A stretch of 5,066 nt of DNA from a bacterium (lineage in GTDB: Bacteria; Muiribacteriota; Ozemobacteria; Ozemobacterales; Ozemobacteraceae), in NCBI GenBank assembly GCA_016192885.1, contig JACPTH010000523.1:1-5066 (forward strand). The letters are read 5' to 3'. Position numbers and translations under genes: made by a program. The notes below the pieces were generated by a model. It worked only from the letters and a program-made list of their open reading frames with translations, did no database searches and was not told the DNA's origin. Positions 1-5,066 of the stretch are shown here, one piece after another; the stretch's first letter is position 1, and every line of letters begins with the position of its first letter.

Positions 1-2
1 CG

Positions 3-269
3 GTCATGAGATCTCGAACAATTTTATGGAACTCGAGTGAAAAAATTGAAACCGAATTGCAGCACTCTCCGCAATTATCGCAAGAAGTATTCGGCAATTC
101 CATGTGTATTGTGTCGATAATCGACATCCCAAAACTCCCATGCTCCGCGGAAGAGGCTAGAACCTTCCTGAACCTTGATTCAAAATGCGAATCAATTTCA
201 GAAATTGCTCTTTGGAGAAATTTGGAATTCACGTCAAATTTCATCTTAGAAAAAAGATGGGTTTATTAA
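3..269 (+). CDS. Unidentified protein, C-terminal part (5' end outside window)
   Basis: The frame is open from the left edge to a TAA at 267-269. The first ATG is at 6-8, which would give 87 residues, but only five bases precede it, so no ribosome site can be judged. I read this as the tail of a longer gene entering from the left. Numbering from that ATG, the last ~40 residues (about 48-87) run from AEEARTFLNL through SISEIALWRNL to ILEKRWVY. This is helix, turn, helix, then a short Leu/Trp-rich end, which loosely resembles the small winged-helix-like tails ('siseIa...L...gwv') at the C-termini of some bacterial regulatory proteins. That likeness is an impression, not a family assignment. Codon use is mixed and not obviously aberrant. 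It converges on the RRM gene. It could also be a chance open frame, as nothing in it is diagnostic. Confidence 0.42.
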   Translation, partial: VMRSRTILWNSSEKIETELQHSPQLSQEVFGNSMCIVSIIDIPKLPCSAEEARTFLNLDSKCESISEIALWRNLEFTSNFILEKRWVY

Positions 270-285
270 AGACAAGCAAATCAAT

Positions 286-320
286 GGGAATTTACCAAAT
301 GCTAAAAACCTGAAATTCCC
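286..320. repeat. Perfect 8-bp inverted repeat between convergent genes
   Basis: GGGAATTT (286-293) and AAATTCCC (313-320) are exact reverse complements separated by 19 bases. The repeat lies in the 87-base gap between the plus-strand frame ending at 269 and the minus-strand RRM gene ending at 357. That position suits a shared transcription end. However, neither side has a proper T-run directly after the stem, and the loop is long. On the minus strand the T-rich stretch (327-350 read in reverse) lies before the hairpin, not after it. I therefore call it an inverted repeat and only suggest a terminator role. Confidence 0.45.
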
Positions 321-356
321 CGCACAAAAAGAGAGAAAAAATCGAAAAAAGAAAGG

Positions 357-608
357 CTATTCTTTTGCTTTTGCCATACTGACGGTAAGAGGGCGGCCAT
401 CCATTGGTTGCGAATTAAGACCTGCAATGGCTGCATTCGCTGAACTCTCGTCCGAAAATTCCACAAACCCATATCCCCTTGATCTTCCGGTGTGGCGATC
501 GGTTACAACCCGGGCGGATTCTACCGACCCGAAGCGGCTGAACTCACTTTGCAATCTTTGATTGTCAACAGAAAATGGTAAATTCCCAACAAAAACTTTA
601 AAGGGCAT
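357..608 (-). CDS. Small RNA-binding protein with a single RRM domain
   Basis: This is an 83-residue cytoplasmic protein that is essentially one RNA recognition motif, expected to bind single-stranded RNA on its beta sheet. RNP2 is VFVGNL at residues 5-10, and RNP1 is RGYGFVEF at 44-51 with both RNA-stacking aromatics (Tyr46, Phe48) present. The rest follows the family: PFSVDNQRLQ helix 1, FGSVESARVV strand 2, a DRHTGRSRG loop, the ANAAIAGLN helix 2 and GRPLTVSMAK strand 4. It ends in AKAKE and lacks the glycine-rich tail common in cyanobacterial Rbp proteins. The frame is open upstream to an ATG at 743, but I chose the ATG at 608. It has GGAGG six bases before it, and the RRM fold begins immediately after it, whereas the 45 residues upstream look like translated leader. 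Bacterial relatives are often cold-regulated mRNA-binding proteins. The target RNA here is unknown. Confidence 0.93.
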   Translation of the reverse strand: MPFKVFVGNLPFSVDNQRLQSEFSRFGSVESARVVTDRHTGRSRGYGFVEFSDESSANAAIAGLNSQPMDGRPLTVSMAKAKE

Positions 609-614
609 TTTTAT

Positions 615-625
615 CCTCCAGGAGG
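615..625 (-). promoter_or_regulatory. Ribosome binding site of the RRM gene, with adjacent self-complementary copy
   Basis: On the minus strand GGAGG (619-615) sits six bases before the ATG at 608-606 and fixes the start. Directly before it, after one base, lies CCTCC (625-621), so CCTCC-T-GGAGG is a perfect 11-base palindrome. The two halves cannot fold on each other with a one-base loop. The CCTCC could instead pair with the upstream GGAGG copies or, between molecules, with the ribosome site. Confidence 0.8.
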
Positions 626-806
626 GTGAAATTTCTCTTTGCGGACTGGTTTTTCCGGCCTCCCCGCCAAGAAGCTGCCTCCATTCTGCACCACCATCCC
701 AAAAAATGCAAGAGGTTTCAGAATTCAAACTTTCGAAGGCCAAAAAAGCGTGATTACCAAAAGAATCAAAATGCTGCGTGGATAATTGATTTCAAGCATT
801 TCGTTG

Positions 807-823
807 GATACGGTACCCGCATC
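807..823 (-). other. Small hairpin in the RRM-gene leader
   Basis: Read as minus-strand RNA, GAUGCGG (823-817) pairs with CCGUAUC (813-807) over seven pairs with a three-base GUA loop and one G-U wobble. In plus-strand RNA the same position is an A-C mismatch, so the fold favours the minus transcript. A competing 8-bp repeat, TAATTGAT (783-790) with ATCAATTA (821-828), shares bases with it, which allows two alternative folds. Confidence 0.35.
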
Positions 824-844
824 AATTACAGCAATTAAGCAACA

Positions 845-858
845 TGCGCCAAGGCGCA
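845..858. repeat. 14-bp palindrome, possible operator or leader hairpin
   Basis: TGCGCC, AA, GGCGCA is a perfect inverted repeat with a two-base centre. It is conspicuously GC-rich in an AT-rich gap. It begins about four bases downstream of the start point predicted for the minus-strand promoter, where a repressor site would block transcription of the RRM gene. It also lies 110 bases upstream of the plus-strand gene at 969. The two-base centre suits protein binding to DNA better than an RNA hairpin. The binding factor is unknown. Confidence 0.45.
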
Positions 859-868
859 CCCTACAACC

Positions 869-897
869 ATTATAATAAGTATTTTTCATTCAACCAA
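869..897 (-). promoter_or_regulatory. Sigma-70-type promoter for the RRM gene, possibly two-way
   Basis: On the minus strand a -35-like TTGGTT (897-892) is followed by exactly 17 bases and a perfect TATAAT -10 (874-869). The -35 matches the consensus only in its TTG. The -10 lies within the 8-base palindrome ATTATAAT (869-876), so the plus strand also reads TATAAT at 871-876, pointing toward the gene at 969. No -35-like sequence stands at the right distance on that strand, so plus-strand activity is only a possibility. Confidence 0.6.
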
Positions 898-956
898 CAC
901 CCTTATGAAAAAAAATGGTAAAATTAATAATCTGAATTTCGAATTAAACCCACTCC

Positions 957-962
957 GGGAGG
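957..962 (+). promoter_or_regulatory. Ribosome binding site of the exported-protein gene
   Basis: GGGAGG lies six bases before the ATG at 969. It decides the frame here, because a shifted open frame starting at the ATG at 905 overlaps this region but has no such site and no sensible product. Confidence 0.85.
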
Positions 963-968
963 TAAGGA

Positions 969-2198
969 ATGAAATTACATTATTTGAATTCAACCAAAAC
1001 TGCAATGGGGGTTTTTGTTTTTTTCTTCGGGTTATTTATTGCTTACGGGGCCGGGCAAGTTTTTTGCCAGGAAGTATCCTCCTTTGTTCCGCCCAAGGAC
1101 GTCAAACACGCGGAGGAATTGGCAAAATCATTTTTTCAAAAGAAGTTGGACGAACCTGGTTGGATGCTCTACGCAGGTGAAAAACGGCCTGAGATTTCGA
1201 CAACCAAGCTAATTAAGGAGAATGAAAAATCCTTTGAATTTGAGATAAAGTTGACCCCTCATATTTTTCCTCTCAACCCAGCTTCAAGTAAGGACAAAGG
1301 GTCTATTTTCCATATTCTTGTTTCAAAGGCGACTGGTAGGTTTGCATTCGAAAACATTGGTACCGATAAATATCTCATATCCCAATATGCAAGTTTCACA
1401 AGGTGCGCGCCGTCAATTATTCGCTTAATGAACTTTCTTTCAGGGAAGGCTCTTAAAGAGTCAAAATTAGATTTTCATTGTGAGGCATACGGACGATTTT
1501 ACTATTGCCTTATTCCCTTTTTGGGAAACCGTTATTTGGCCAGGATTCCTGTTGACCCAATAAAAACCAAGCTTCCCGAATGGGCTTTAAAAAATGAGGA
1601 AAAATTTGAAACGGGAATGGCAATTCGGATGTTTTGTAACGCATTTCCCGTGCAAATTTGGCCCGAAAATTTTCTTAAATCCCAAGCTTCAAGAGACCCT
1701 GATGTTCTAGAAGGTATTAGTCTTTACCCGGAATTCGCCCAAAGCCTTGGCATCACCCCGGATCCAAAGATTAAAGGGTTGAAACTTGAAGGTTGGGGAA
1801 GACATGGTTCCATGCATGCCCAAGATTGCGGTGAACTGTCCTGCGCGGAACTTCTTTACCAAATTGGTGAAAAAGAGGGTTGGCTTTCTTCCTTCAACAG
1901 AATCGGAATGATAGACGTAATGGCATTAGGTTCTCCTAACCCCGAAACCTTTTTGGTTGTTGGGTTTGACGCTACCTCCATTCACTCTTCACCGATTTGG
2001 GGCCGTACGATTTCAAGAACCTTTTCCATGGGAGGGAAAGAATACCCGAGCATGGCGAACTTGGTGGTTAATGGGGATGTTTTGGCAACCGCCGTTTGTC
2101 GAAAGTTTGCCGGTCTTAGAAACTTGTTAAAATCTGCGGCAAATTCCGGGAAAAGCGAAATTTCCTCAAAAGCATTGAAGATCGTTTCGGAATTTTAA
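969..2198 (+). CDS. Uncharacterised exported protein, 409 residues
   Basis: I do not recognise this family. Residues 1-13 are short and basic, and 14-28 form one hydrophobic run (GVFVFFFGLFIAYGAG), followed by QVFCQE. This is an export signal or N-terminal membrane anchor. Cys33 is not in a proper lipobox (Gln-Val-Phe precede it), so a lipoprotein is unlikely. The remaining ~375 residues have no further membrane segment and look like a folded soluble domain in the periplasm or outside the cell. Seven cysteines follow the signal (146, 171, 180, 223, 287, 292, 377), which could allow disulfides. The most motif-like stretch is about 275-295, with Trp276, Gly277, His279, His283, Asp286, Cys287, Glu289 and Cys292 clustered. 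I cannot tie it to a known active site. The start is set by GGGAGG six bases upstream. The gene diverges from the RRM gene, and its stop overlaps that of the cyclase gene. Confidence 0.85.
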   Translation: MKLHYLNSTKTAMGVFVFFFGLFIAYGAGQVFCQEVSSFVPPKDVKHAEELAKSFFQKKLDEPGWMLYAGEKRPEISTTKLIKENEKSFEFEIKLTPHIFPLNPASSKDKGSIFHILVSKATGRFAFENIGTDKYLISQYASFTRCAPSIIRLMNFLSGKALKESKLDFHCEAYGRFYYCLIPFLGNRYLARIPVDPIKTKLPEWALKNEEKFETGMAIRMFCNAFPVQIWPENFLKSQASRDPDVLEGISLYPEFAQSLGITPDPKIKGLKLEGWGRHGSMHAQDCGELSCAELLYQIGEKEGWLSSFNRIGMIDVMALGSPNPETFLVVGFDATSIHSSPIWGRTISRTFSMGGKEYPSMANLVVNGDVLATAVCRKFAGLRNLLKSAANSGKSEISSKALKIVSEF

Positions 2199-4429
2199 TC
2201 TTTATTTTGATTTCCTAATAAAGAAGCGATTCCAACACGATTTCTTCCGCTGTGTTTGGCGGAGTATAAAGCTTCGTCCGCGAGTTTTATCATTTCCAAG
2301 GTTGTTTCAACGGGGTTTTTGGGAAATGAACTGACCCCAAGACTAATAGTTACCTTTAGTTCCCCCTTGGGGCCTTGAAAGGCGGATGATTCAACCCGCT
2401 GGCGAAGGCGCTCGGCAAATAAACTCGCCCCATCTTCGTCGGTTTCAGGCAAAATCACCGCGAATTCTTCTCCTCCATATCGAGCCGCCACGTCAGTATC
2501 GCGTATCGATTTTCGAACGCAGATTGCAACCTCGCGCAAAACAAGATCGCCTGTTTGATGTCCCCATGTGTCATTGAATTTTTTGAAATGATCGATGTCG
2601 GTCATGATAAAGGAAAGGGGTTTATCATAACGCTTGGCTCGACGAAATTCCTCTTCTAACTTTGCCTGGAAATGCCTATGAACAACGAGACCGGTAAGGC
2701 CATCAATCGTCGCCAAGTTGTACAAACGAGCGTTTTCGATGATAACCGCCGCCTGATTCGCCATGAAAAGGGTCAATTGAAGGTTTTCTTGATCAAATTC
2801 ACCGTCGGTCTTGTTCACAATATTCATTACCCCAATAAAGTTTTCTTTTACCTGTAGGGGAACGCAAATTAGGGAGGAAACCAAAAGATTTTGCTTGGAA
2901 TAAGTTTTAAAGGCCTTGTCCTTGCGAGCATCTTTTATTAACCTTGGTTTCCCGGATAAAAATACTTCCCCGGCAATTCCTTCCCCGATTTTAAACTTCT
3001 CCCGAATTTCAGGGTTAAGGGTTGAAGTCTCCCCGCCGGACAATACTACCGCAGCTTCCACTAAGTTTTCGTATCTGCCATCCAAAAGAAAAATCGAGCC
3101 TCTTTCCGCGGAAAGCGCTTGTACCGCCCGTGATAAAATTGCATCTAAAGTTTTTGAAACATCCCCCAAAAAATTGACCGCTTGGCTTACCTCATTGACG
3201 ATGGTTAGCTCTCGAATTCTATGCTTTAAGTCGAAAAAGAACTGGATAAGCCTAATTCCAGCCCACTCCGCGGGTAATAAGCCTACCACCGGAAAAACCT
3301 CTAGAATGAAATCAAAATAAAAAAGTACCAAACACAAAACAGAGTATCCAAAAACATAAAACACTGCTAATAAGTTTCCAAAAATCCCGCCTACCCACCA
3401 AAGAAGAAAACCCATCCCAATTGAAAGAAAAAGTATAAGAAAATCCGCGCATAACGGGCTCATTCGCCGAAGAAGACGGCCGGACGTAACATTGTGCAAA
3501 AAGTTAGCGTGAATTTCCATTCCGGCGATGGGGCCAAATGGGGAAAATTTGAGATCCTCATGAATTCCCTTGGCACGAGTGCCAACAATTACCGCCTTCC
3601 CCTTAAAAAAATCAAGGGGGAAGCTCTCGTTTAAAACATCGGAATATGATTTTTGATCGAAGTAATCAGTTGAAGAACCTGCGTAATTCAAAGAAAAAGA
3701 GGTAATTGGTTTGGTTAAGTCCCGGTTTTCAATTCGCTCGTACATCGGAATTTCGATCTTCCCTAAAAAAAACCGCCCGCCGGAGCGAGAAATCGATTCC
3801 CCAAGATATTTGACTGCAATGGAAAGCCCCAAAGATGGAATCAGCTTCCCCTCAAAAGGCTTCTCCAGGATAAGATTTCGGATAATTCCGTCGCGATTCA
3901 TCGTTTGGTATTCGACGTCAATGAACCCCTCGCCTATTGCACCTCTTCTGAGCAACGGAATTGCTCCGTCAATAAATTCCATTTCAACCATTTCGCAGCT
4001 TTGAGGGTCCAAAACTATTCTTTTGTTCATTACCACAGGCAAAATGACGTTACCCGAATCTTCGATCGAACTGAGGAACTCTTGATCATCACCTTCGCCA
4101 AAAGATGAAGATTCCTTGAACATTATGTCAAAAACGACAACTTTCGCCCCTGATTTTTTAAGAATTTTTAATAGTTTGGCATGAGTGGCTCGTGGCCACG
4201 GCCAGGAACCCAAATTCTGAATGCATTCATCGGTTATTGCAACTAAGACAAGGTTATGCGGGTCGGGCAATTCTCCCCGAATCCTAAATTGAAAATCTCG
4301 AATCCGGTTTTCGATTTCGGTAAGAAAACCAAGGTGAAAAAAAAGCAGGGAAAACAAACCGCCTAGAACCGCAATTAAAAATTCGTGACTTTTTCGAAAT
4401 TTTCCCTGACCGCGAAGGATAAAGTACAT
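2195..4429 (-). CDS. Membrane diguanylate cyclase: CHASE2, three membrane segments, GAF, GGDEF
   Basis: This is a 744-residue sensor enzyme that should join two GTP into cyclic di-GMP. A first membrane segment (about 17-36) leads to an extracytoplasmic CHASE2 domain (about 40-320, with the typical WPWPR at 76-80 and VVVFDIMF at 97-104). Three membrane segments follow (about 327-347, 351-371, 374-394), then a linking helix, a GAF domain (about 421-568) and the catalytic domain (about 572-737). The catalytic site looks intact: DGLTGL at 576-581, metal-binding Asp in TDIDHFKKFND (610-620), and the signature GGEEF at 652-656. An inhibitory I-site, RDTD (643-646), lies exactly five residues before it. 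SLGVS and GRNRV close the fold. The usual Asn of 'NRR' is His584, a known variant. The GAF has Asn539-Lys540 and Phe545 but not the full cyclic-nucleotide NKxnFx3DE motif, so its ligand is unknown. The start codon lacks a Shine-Dalgarno site and follows an in-frame TAA directly. Confidence 0.95.
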   Translation of the reverse strand: MYFILRGQGKFRKSHEFLIAVLGGLFSLLFFHLGFLTEIENRIRDFQFRIRGELPDPHNLVLVAITDECIQNLGSWPWPRATHAKLLKILKKSGAKVVVFDIMFKESSSFGEGDDQEFLSSIEDSGNVILPVVMNKRIVLDPQSCEMVEMEFIDGAIPLLRRGAIGEGFIDVEYQTMNRDGIIRNLILEKPFEGKLIPSLGLSIAVKYLGESISRSGGRFFLGKIEIPMYERIENRDLTKPITSFSLNYAGSSTDYFDQKSYSDVLNESFPLDFFKGKAVIVGTRAKGIHEDLKFSPFGPIAGMEIHANFLHNVTSGRLLRRMSPLCADFLILFLSIGMGFLLWWVGGIFGNLLAVFYVFGYSVLCLVLFYFDFILEVFPVVGLLPAEWAGIRLIQFFFDLKHRIRELTIVNEVSQAVNFLGDVSKTLDAILSRAVQALSAERGSIFLLDGRYENLVEAAVVLSGGETSTLNPEIREKFKIGEGIAGEVFLSGKPRLIKDARKDKAFKTYSKQNLLVSSLICVPLQVKENFIGVMNIVNKTDGEFDQENLQLTLFMANQAAVIIENARLYNLATIDGLTGLVVHRHFQAKLEEEFRRAKRYDKPLSFIMTDIDHFKKFNDTWGHQTGDLVLREVAICVRKSIRDTDVAARYGGEEFAVILPETDEDGASLFAERLRQRVESSAFQGPKGELKVTISLGVSSFPKNPVETTLEMIKLADEALYSAKHSGRNRVGIASLLGNQNKD

Positions 4430-4444
4430 TTAAAGAGTCTGAAT

Positions 4445-4486
4445 AAAAAGATCCGGAAGAAACCCATCAGGGGGATGGGCTTCTTC
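4445..4486 (-). terminator. Intrinsic-type terminator after the gene ending at 4500
   Basis: As minus-strand RNA, 4486-4474 pairs with 4468-4456 over 13 bp around a five-base CCCCU loop. The pairing includes one G-U (4480 with 4462), and the core is GCCCAUC/GAUGGGU flanked by GAAGAA and UUCUUC. A run of five T (4449-4445) follows after a short gap. In plus-strand RNA the wobble becomes an A-C mismatch, so the signal fits minus transcription. It starts 14 bases past the stop of the upstream gene and would separate it from the cyclase gene. The T-run is not immediately next to the stem, so efficiency may be partial. Confidence 0.65.
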
Positions 4487-4499
4487 TTCGCTAAACAAA

Positions 4500-5066
4500 T
4501 TATTGGGTTTGAACGTTAGAAGTAGTCGGGGAACCGGAATAGTCAACCGGAACATTTGGATCCAATGCAACAAGTTCGTTCACAAGCTGATAGCCGCCCT
4601 CTTTAAACACTTTTTCCTTGGCTTCCTTTTCGGAAAGTACAACTATCAGATTTGCCTCCTCGGAAATTTCCTGAAAACCTTCGACGATTTCTTTAAGTGC
4701 GTCTAACTCGGAATTTGCTTCCTGCAAAACCTCTCGCGGTTCCTTTACCGTATAATCAATTCCGAGAAAGCCGTCACGGCTATTCGTGATTGCTTTGTTG
4801 GCAATACTAGCATAATTATTTGCTTCCTTCATGTATAACGCGGTCCATTTTCGGAGCTCCTCGCGAGCCGGATAAATTTCACTCAGCCAATCGAGAAAAG
4901 TCGAGCCTTTTACGTCAAGAAAAGTTCCTTCGTCCAAAAACTTCCGAAAGGTTTGATTTTTGAATTCTTGATTAAAGTGAGCTGCTGATACGGCTTCCTC
5001 TCGTTCCTTCCCAAGGGCGAGCATCAGCTTGGCGGTATCTAGATTATTCTTTAGGGTCACGTTAAC
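4500..5066 (-). CDS. Unidentified helical protein, 3' part (5' end beyond right edge)
   Basis: The frame is open from the right edge to a TAA at 4502-4500, giving 189 codons. The first possible start inside the window is a GTG at 5060, but only six bases (GTTAAC) precede it and they hold no ribosome site. The gene most likely begins outside the window. The protein is rich in Glu, Lys, Ala and Leu, with long predicted helices (about 5-42, 58-92 and 106-158 counted from that GTG). There are spaced FLD triplets at 41-43, 47-49 and 55-57, and a short, probably disordered, Ser/Thr/Asn/Gln tail. There is no membrane segment and no catalytic motif that I can see. The product could be a structural or adaptor subunit, or the C-terminal region of a larger protein. 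I do not recognise it. It is upstream of the cyclase gene on the same strand, but a likely terminator lies between them, so the pair need not be functionally linked. Confidence 0.78.
   Translation of the reverse strand, partial: VNVTLKNNLDTAKLMLALGKEREEAVSAAHFNQEFKNQTFRKFLDEGTFLDVKGSTFLDWLSEIYPAREELRKWTALYMKEANNYASIANKAITNSRDGFLGIDYTVKEPREVLQEANSELDALKEIVEGFQEISEEANLIVVLSEKEAKEKVFKEGGYQLVNELVALDPNVPVDYSGSPTTSNVQTQ

Larger units (their letters stand above)
609..862 (-). promoter_or_regulatory. Probable long 5' leader of the RRM gene
   Basis: If the promoter at 869-897 is used, transcription starts near 862 and leaves about 250 nt before the RRM start codon. No convincing gene fills this stretch. 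Read as minus-strand RNA, it opens with a GCGCC/GGCGC palindrome and then a short hairpin (823-807). It ends in a purine-rich segment holding three GGAGG-containing sites: 682-678, the GGGGAGG at 665-659, and the real ribosome site at 619-615. There is also a single CCTCC (625-621) that could pair with any of them. Long structured leaders are known for cold-shock mRNAs and for cyanobacterial rbp genes, so regulation by structure is a reasonable inference. I do not recognise a named riboswitch. Together with 863-968 this accounts for the 360-base gene-free gap. Confidence 0.45.

Noticed and set aside
327..370. Terminator of the RRM gene formed by AAAAGAA and TTCTTTT around its stop, followed by T-runs
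   Set aside because: The stem is entirely A-T rich apart from one pair and very weak. The T-rich stretch is better described as low-complexity sequence.
609..700. Cyclic di-GMP riboswitch in the RRM leader, tempting because of the nearby cyclase gene and a CCGCAAAG stretch
   Set aside because: The conserved core and paired helices of known GEMM classes are not present, and the match is only a few bases.
609..743. 45-residue N-terminal extension of the RRM protein from the ATG at 743
   Set aside because: The strong ribosome site is six bases before the ATG at 608, the RRM fold starts right there, and the extension has no RRM-like or other recognisable content.
919..924. TAAAAT as a plus-strand -10 for the gene at 969
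   Set aside because: No -35-like hexamer lies 16-18 bases upstream, and such A/T hexamers are expected by chance in this AT-rich stretch.
969..1070. Lipoprotein signal ending at Cys33 of the exported protein
   Set aside because: The residues before the cysteine are Gln-Val-Phe, which do not fit a lipobox (Leu, Ala/Ser, Gly/Ala).
905..1180. Open frame of 91 codons overlapping the start of the exported-protein gene
   Set aside because: It has no ribosome site, lies in a shifted frame over a gene with a good site and signal peptide, and its product looks like shadow translation.
2916..3320. Plus-strand open frame of 134 codons inside the cyclase gene
   Set aside because: It is antisense to the GAF and membrane region, whose protein sequence is clearly the conserved one. 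Its own product is Ser/Lys-rich without motifs.

Overview
The window is bacterial: compact genes, strong GGAGG-type Shine-Dalgarno sites, a ROSE/CHASE-style sensory cyclase and a small single-RRM protein. Base composition is AT-leaning by eye. The lineage cannot be fixed from these genes. CHASE2-GAF-GGDEF proteins and stand-alone bacterial RRM proteins both occur in cyanobacteria, deltaproteobacteria and several candidate phyla, and the two uncharacterised proteins gave me no recognisable relatives.

Layout, left to right. (1) 3-269, plus strand: the end of an unidentified reading frame that is open to the left edge. (2) 286-320: an inverted repeat between convergent genes. (3) 357-608, minus strand: an 83-residue RNA-recognition-motif protein. 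Its start is fixed by an excellent ribosome site, and it probably has a leader of about 250 nt running from a promoter at 869-897. (4) 609-968: a 360-base stretch without a convincing gene. It holds that leader, the promoter, a 14-bp palindrome and the ribosome site of the next gene. (5) 969-2198, plus strand: a 409-residue protein with an N-terminal hydrophobic export signal and no recognised family. (6) 2195-4429, minus strand: a 744-residue membrane diguanylate cyclase (CHASE2, three membrane segments, GAF, GGEEF) whose stop codon overlaps that of gene 5. (7) 4456-4486: a terminator-like hairpin. (8) 4500 to the right edge, minus strand: the 3' part of an unidentified helical protein.

There is no sign of an operon that would make the genes one pathway. 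The RRM gene and the exported-protein gene diverge from a shared upstream region. The exported-protein gene and the cyclase gene converge with a 4-base overlap. The cyclase gene is separated from the gene behind it by a likely terminator. The cyclase is the only gene whose biochemistry can be stated with confidence: it should make cyclic di-GMP, feedback-inhibited through an intact I-site.

I see no mobile element, CRISPR array, tRNA, rRNA or defence/toxin locus. No clearly novel multi-gene system is visible. The most interesting non-coding region is the leader of the RRM gene, which has several structural signals consistent with post-transcriptional control.
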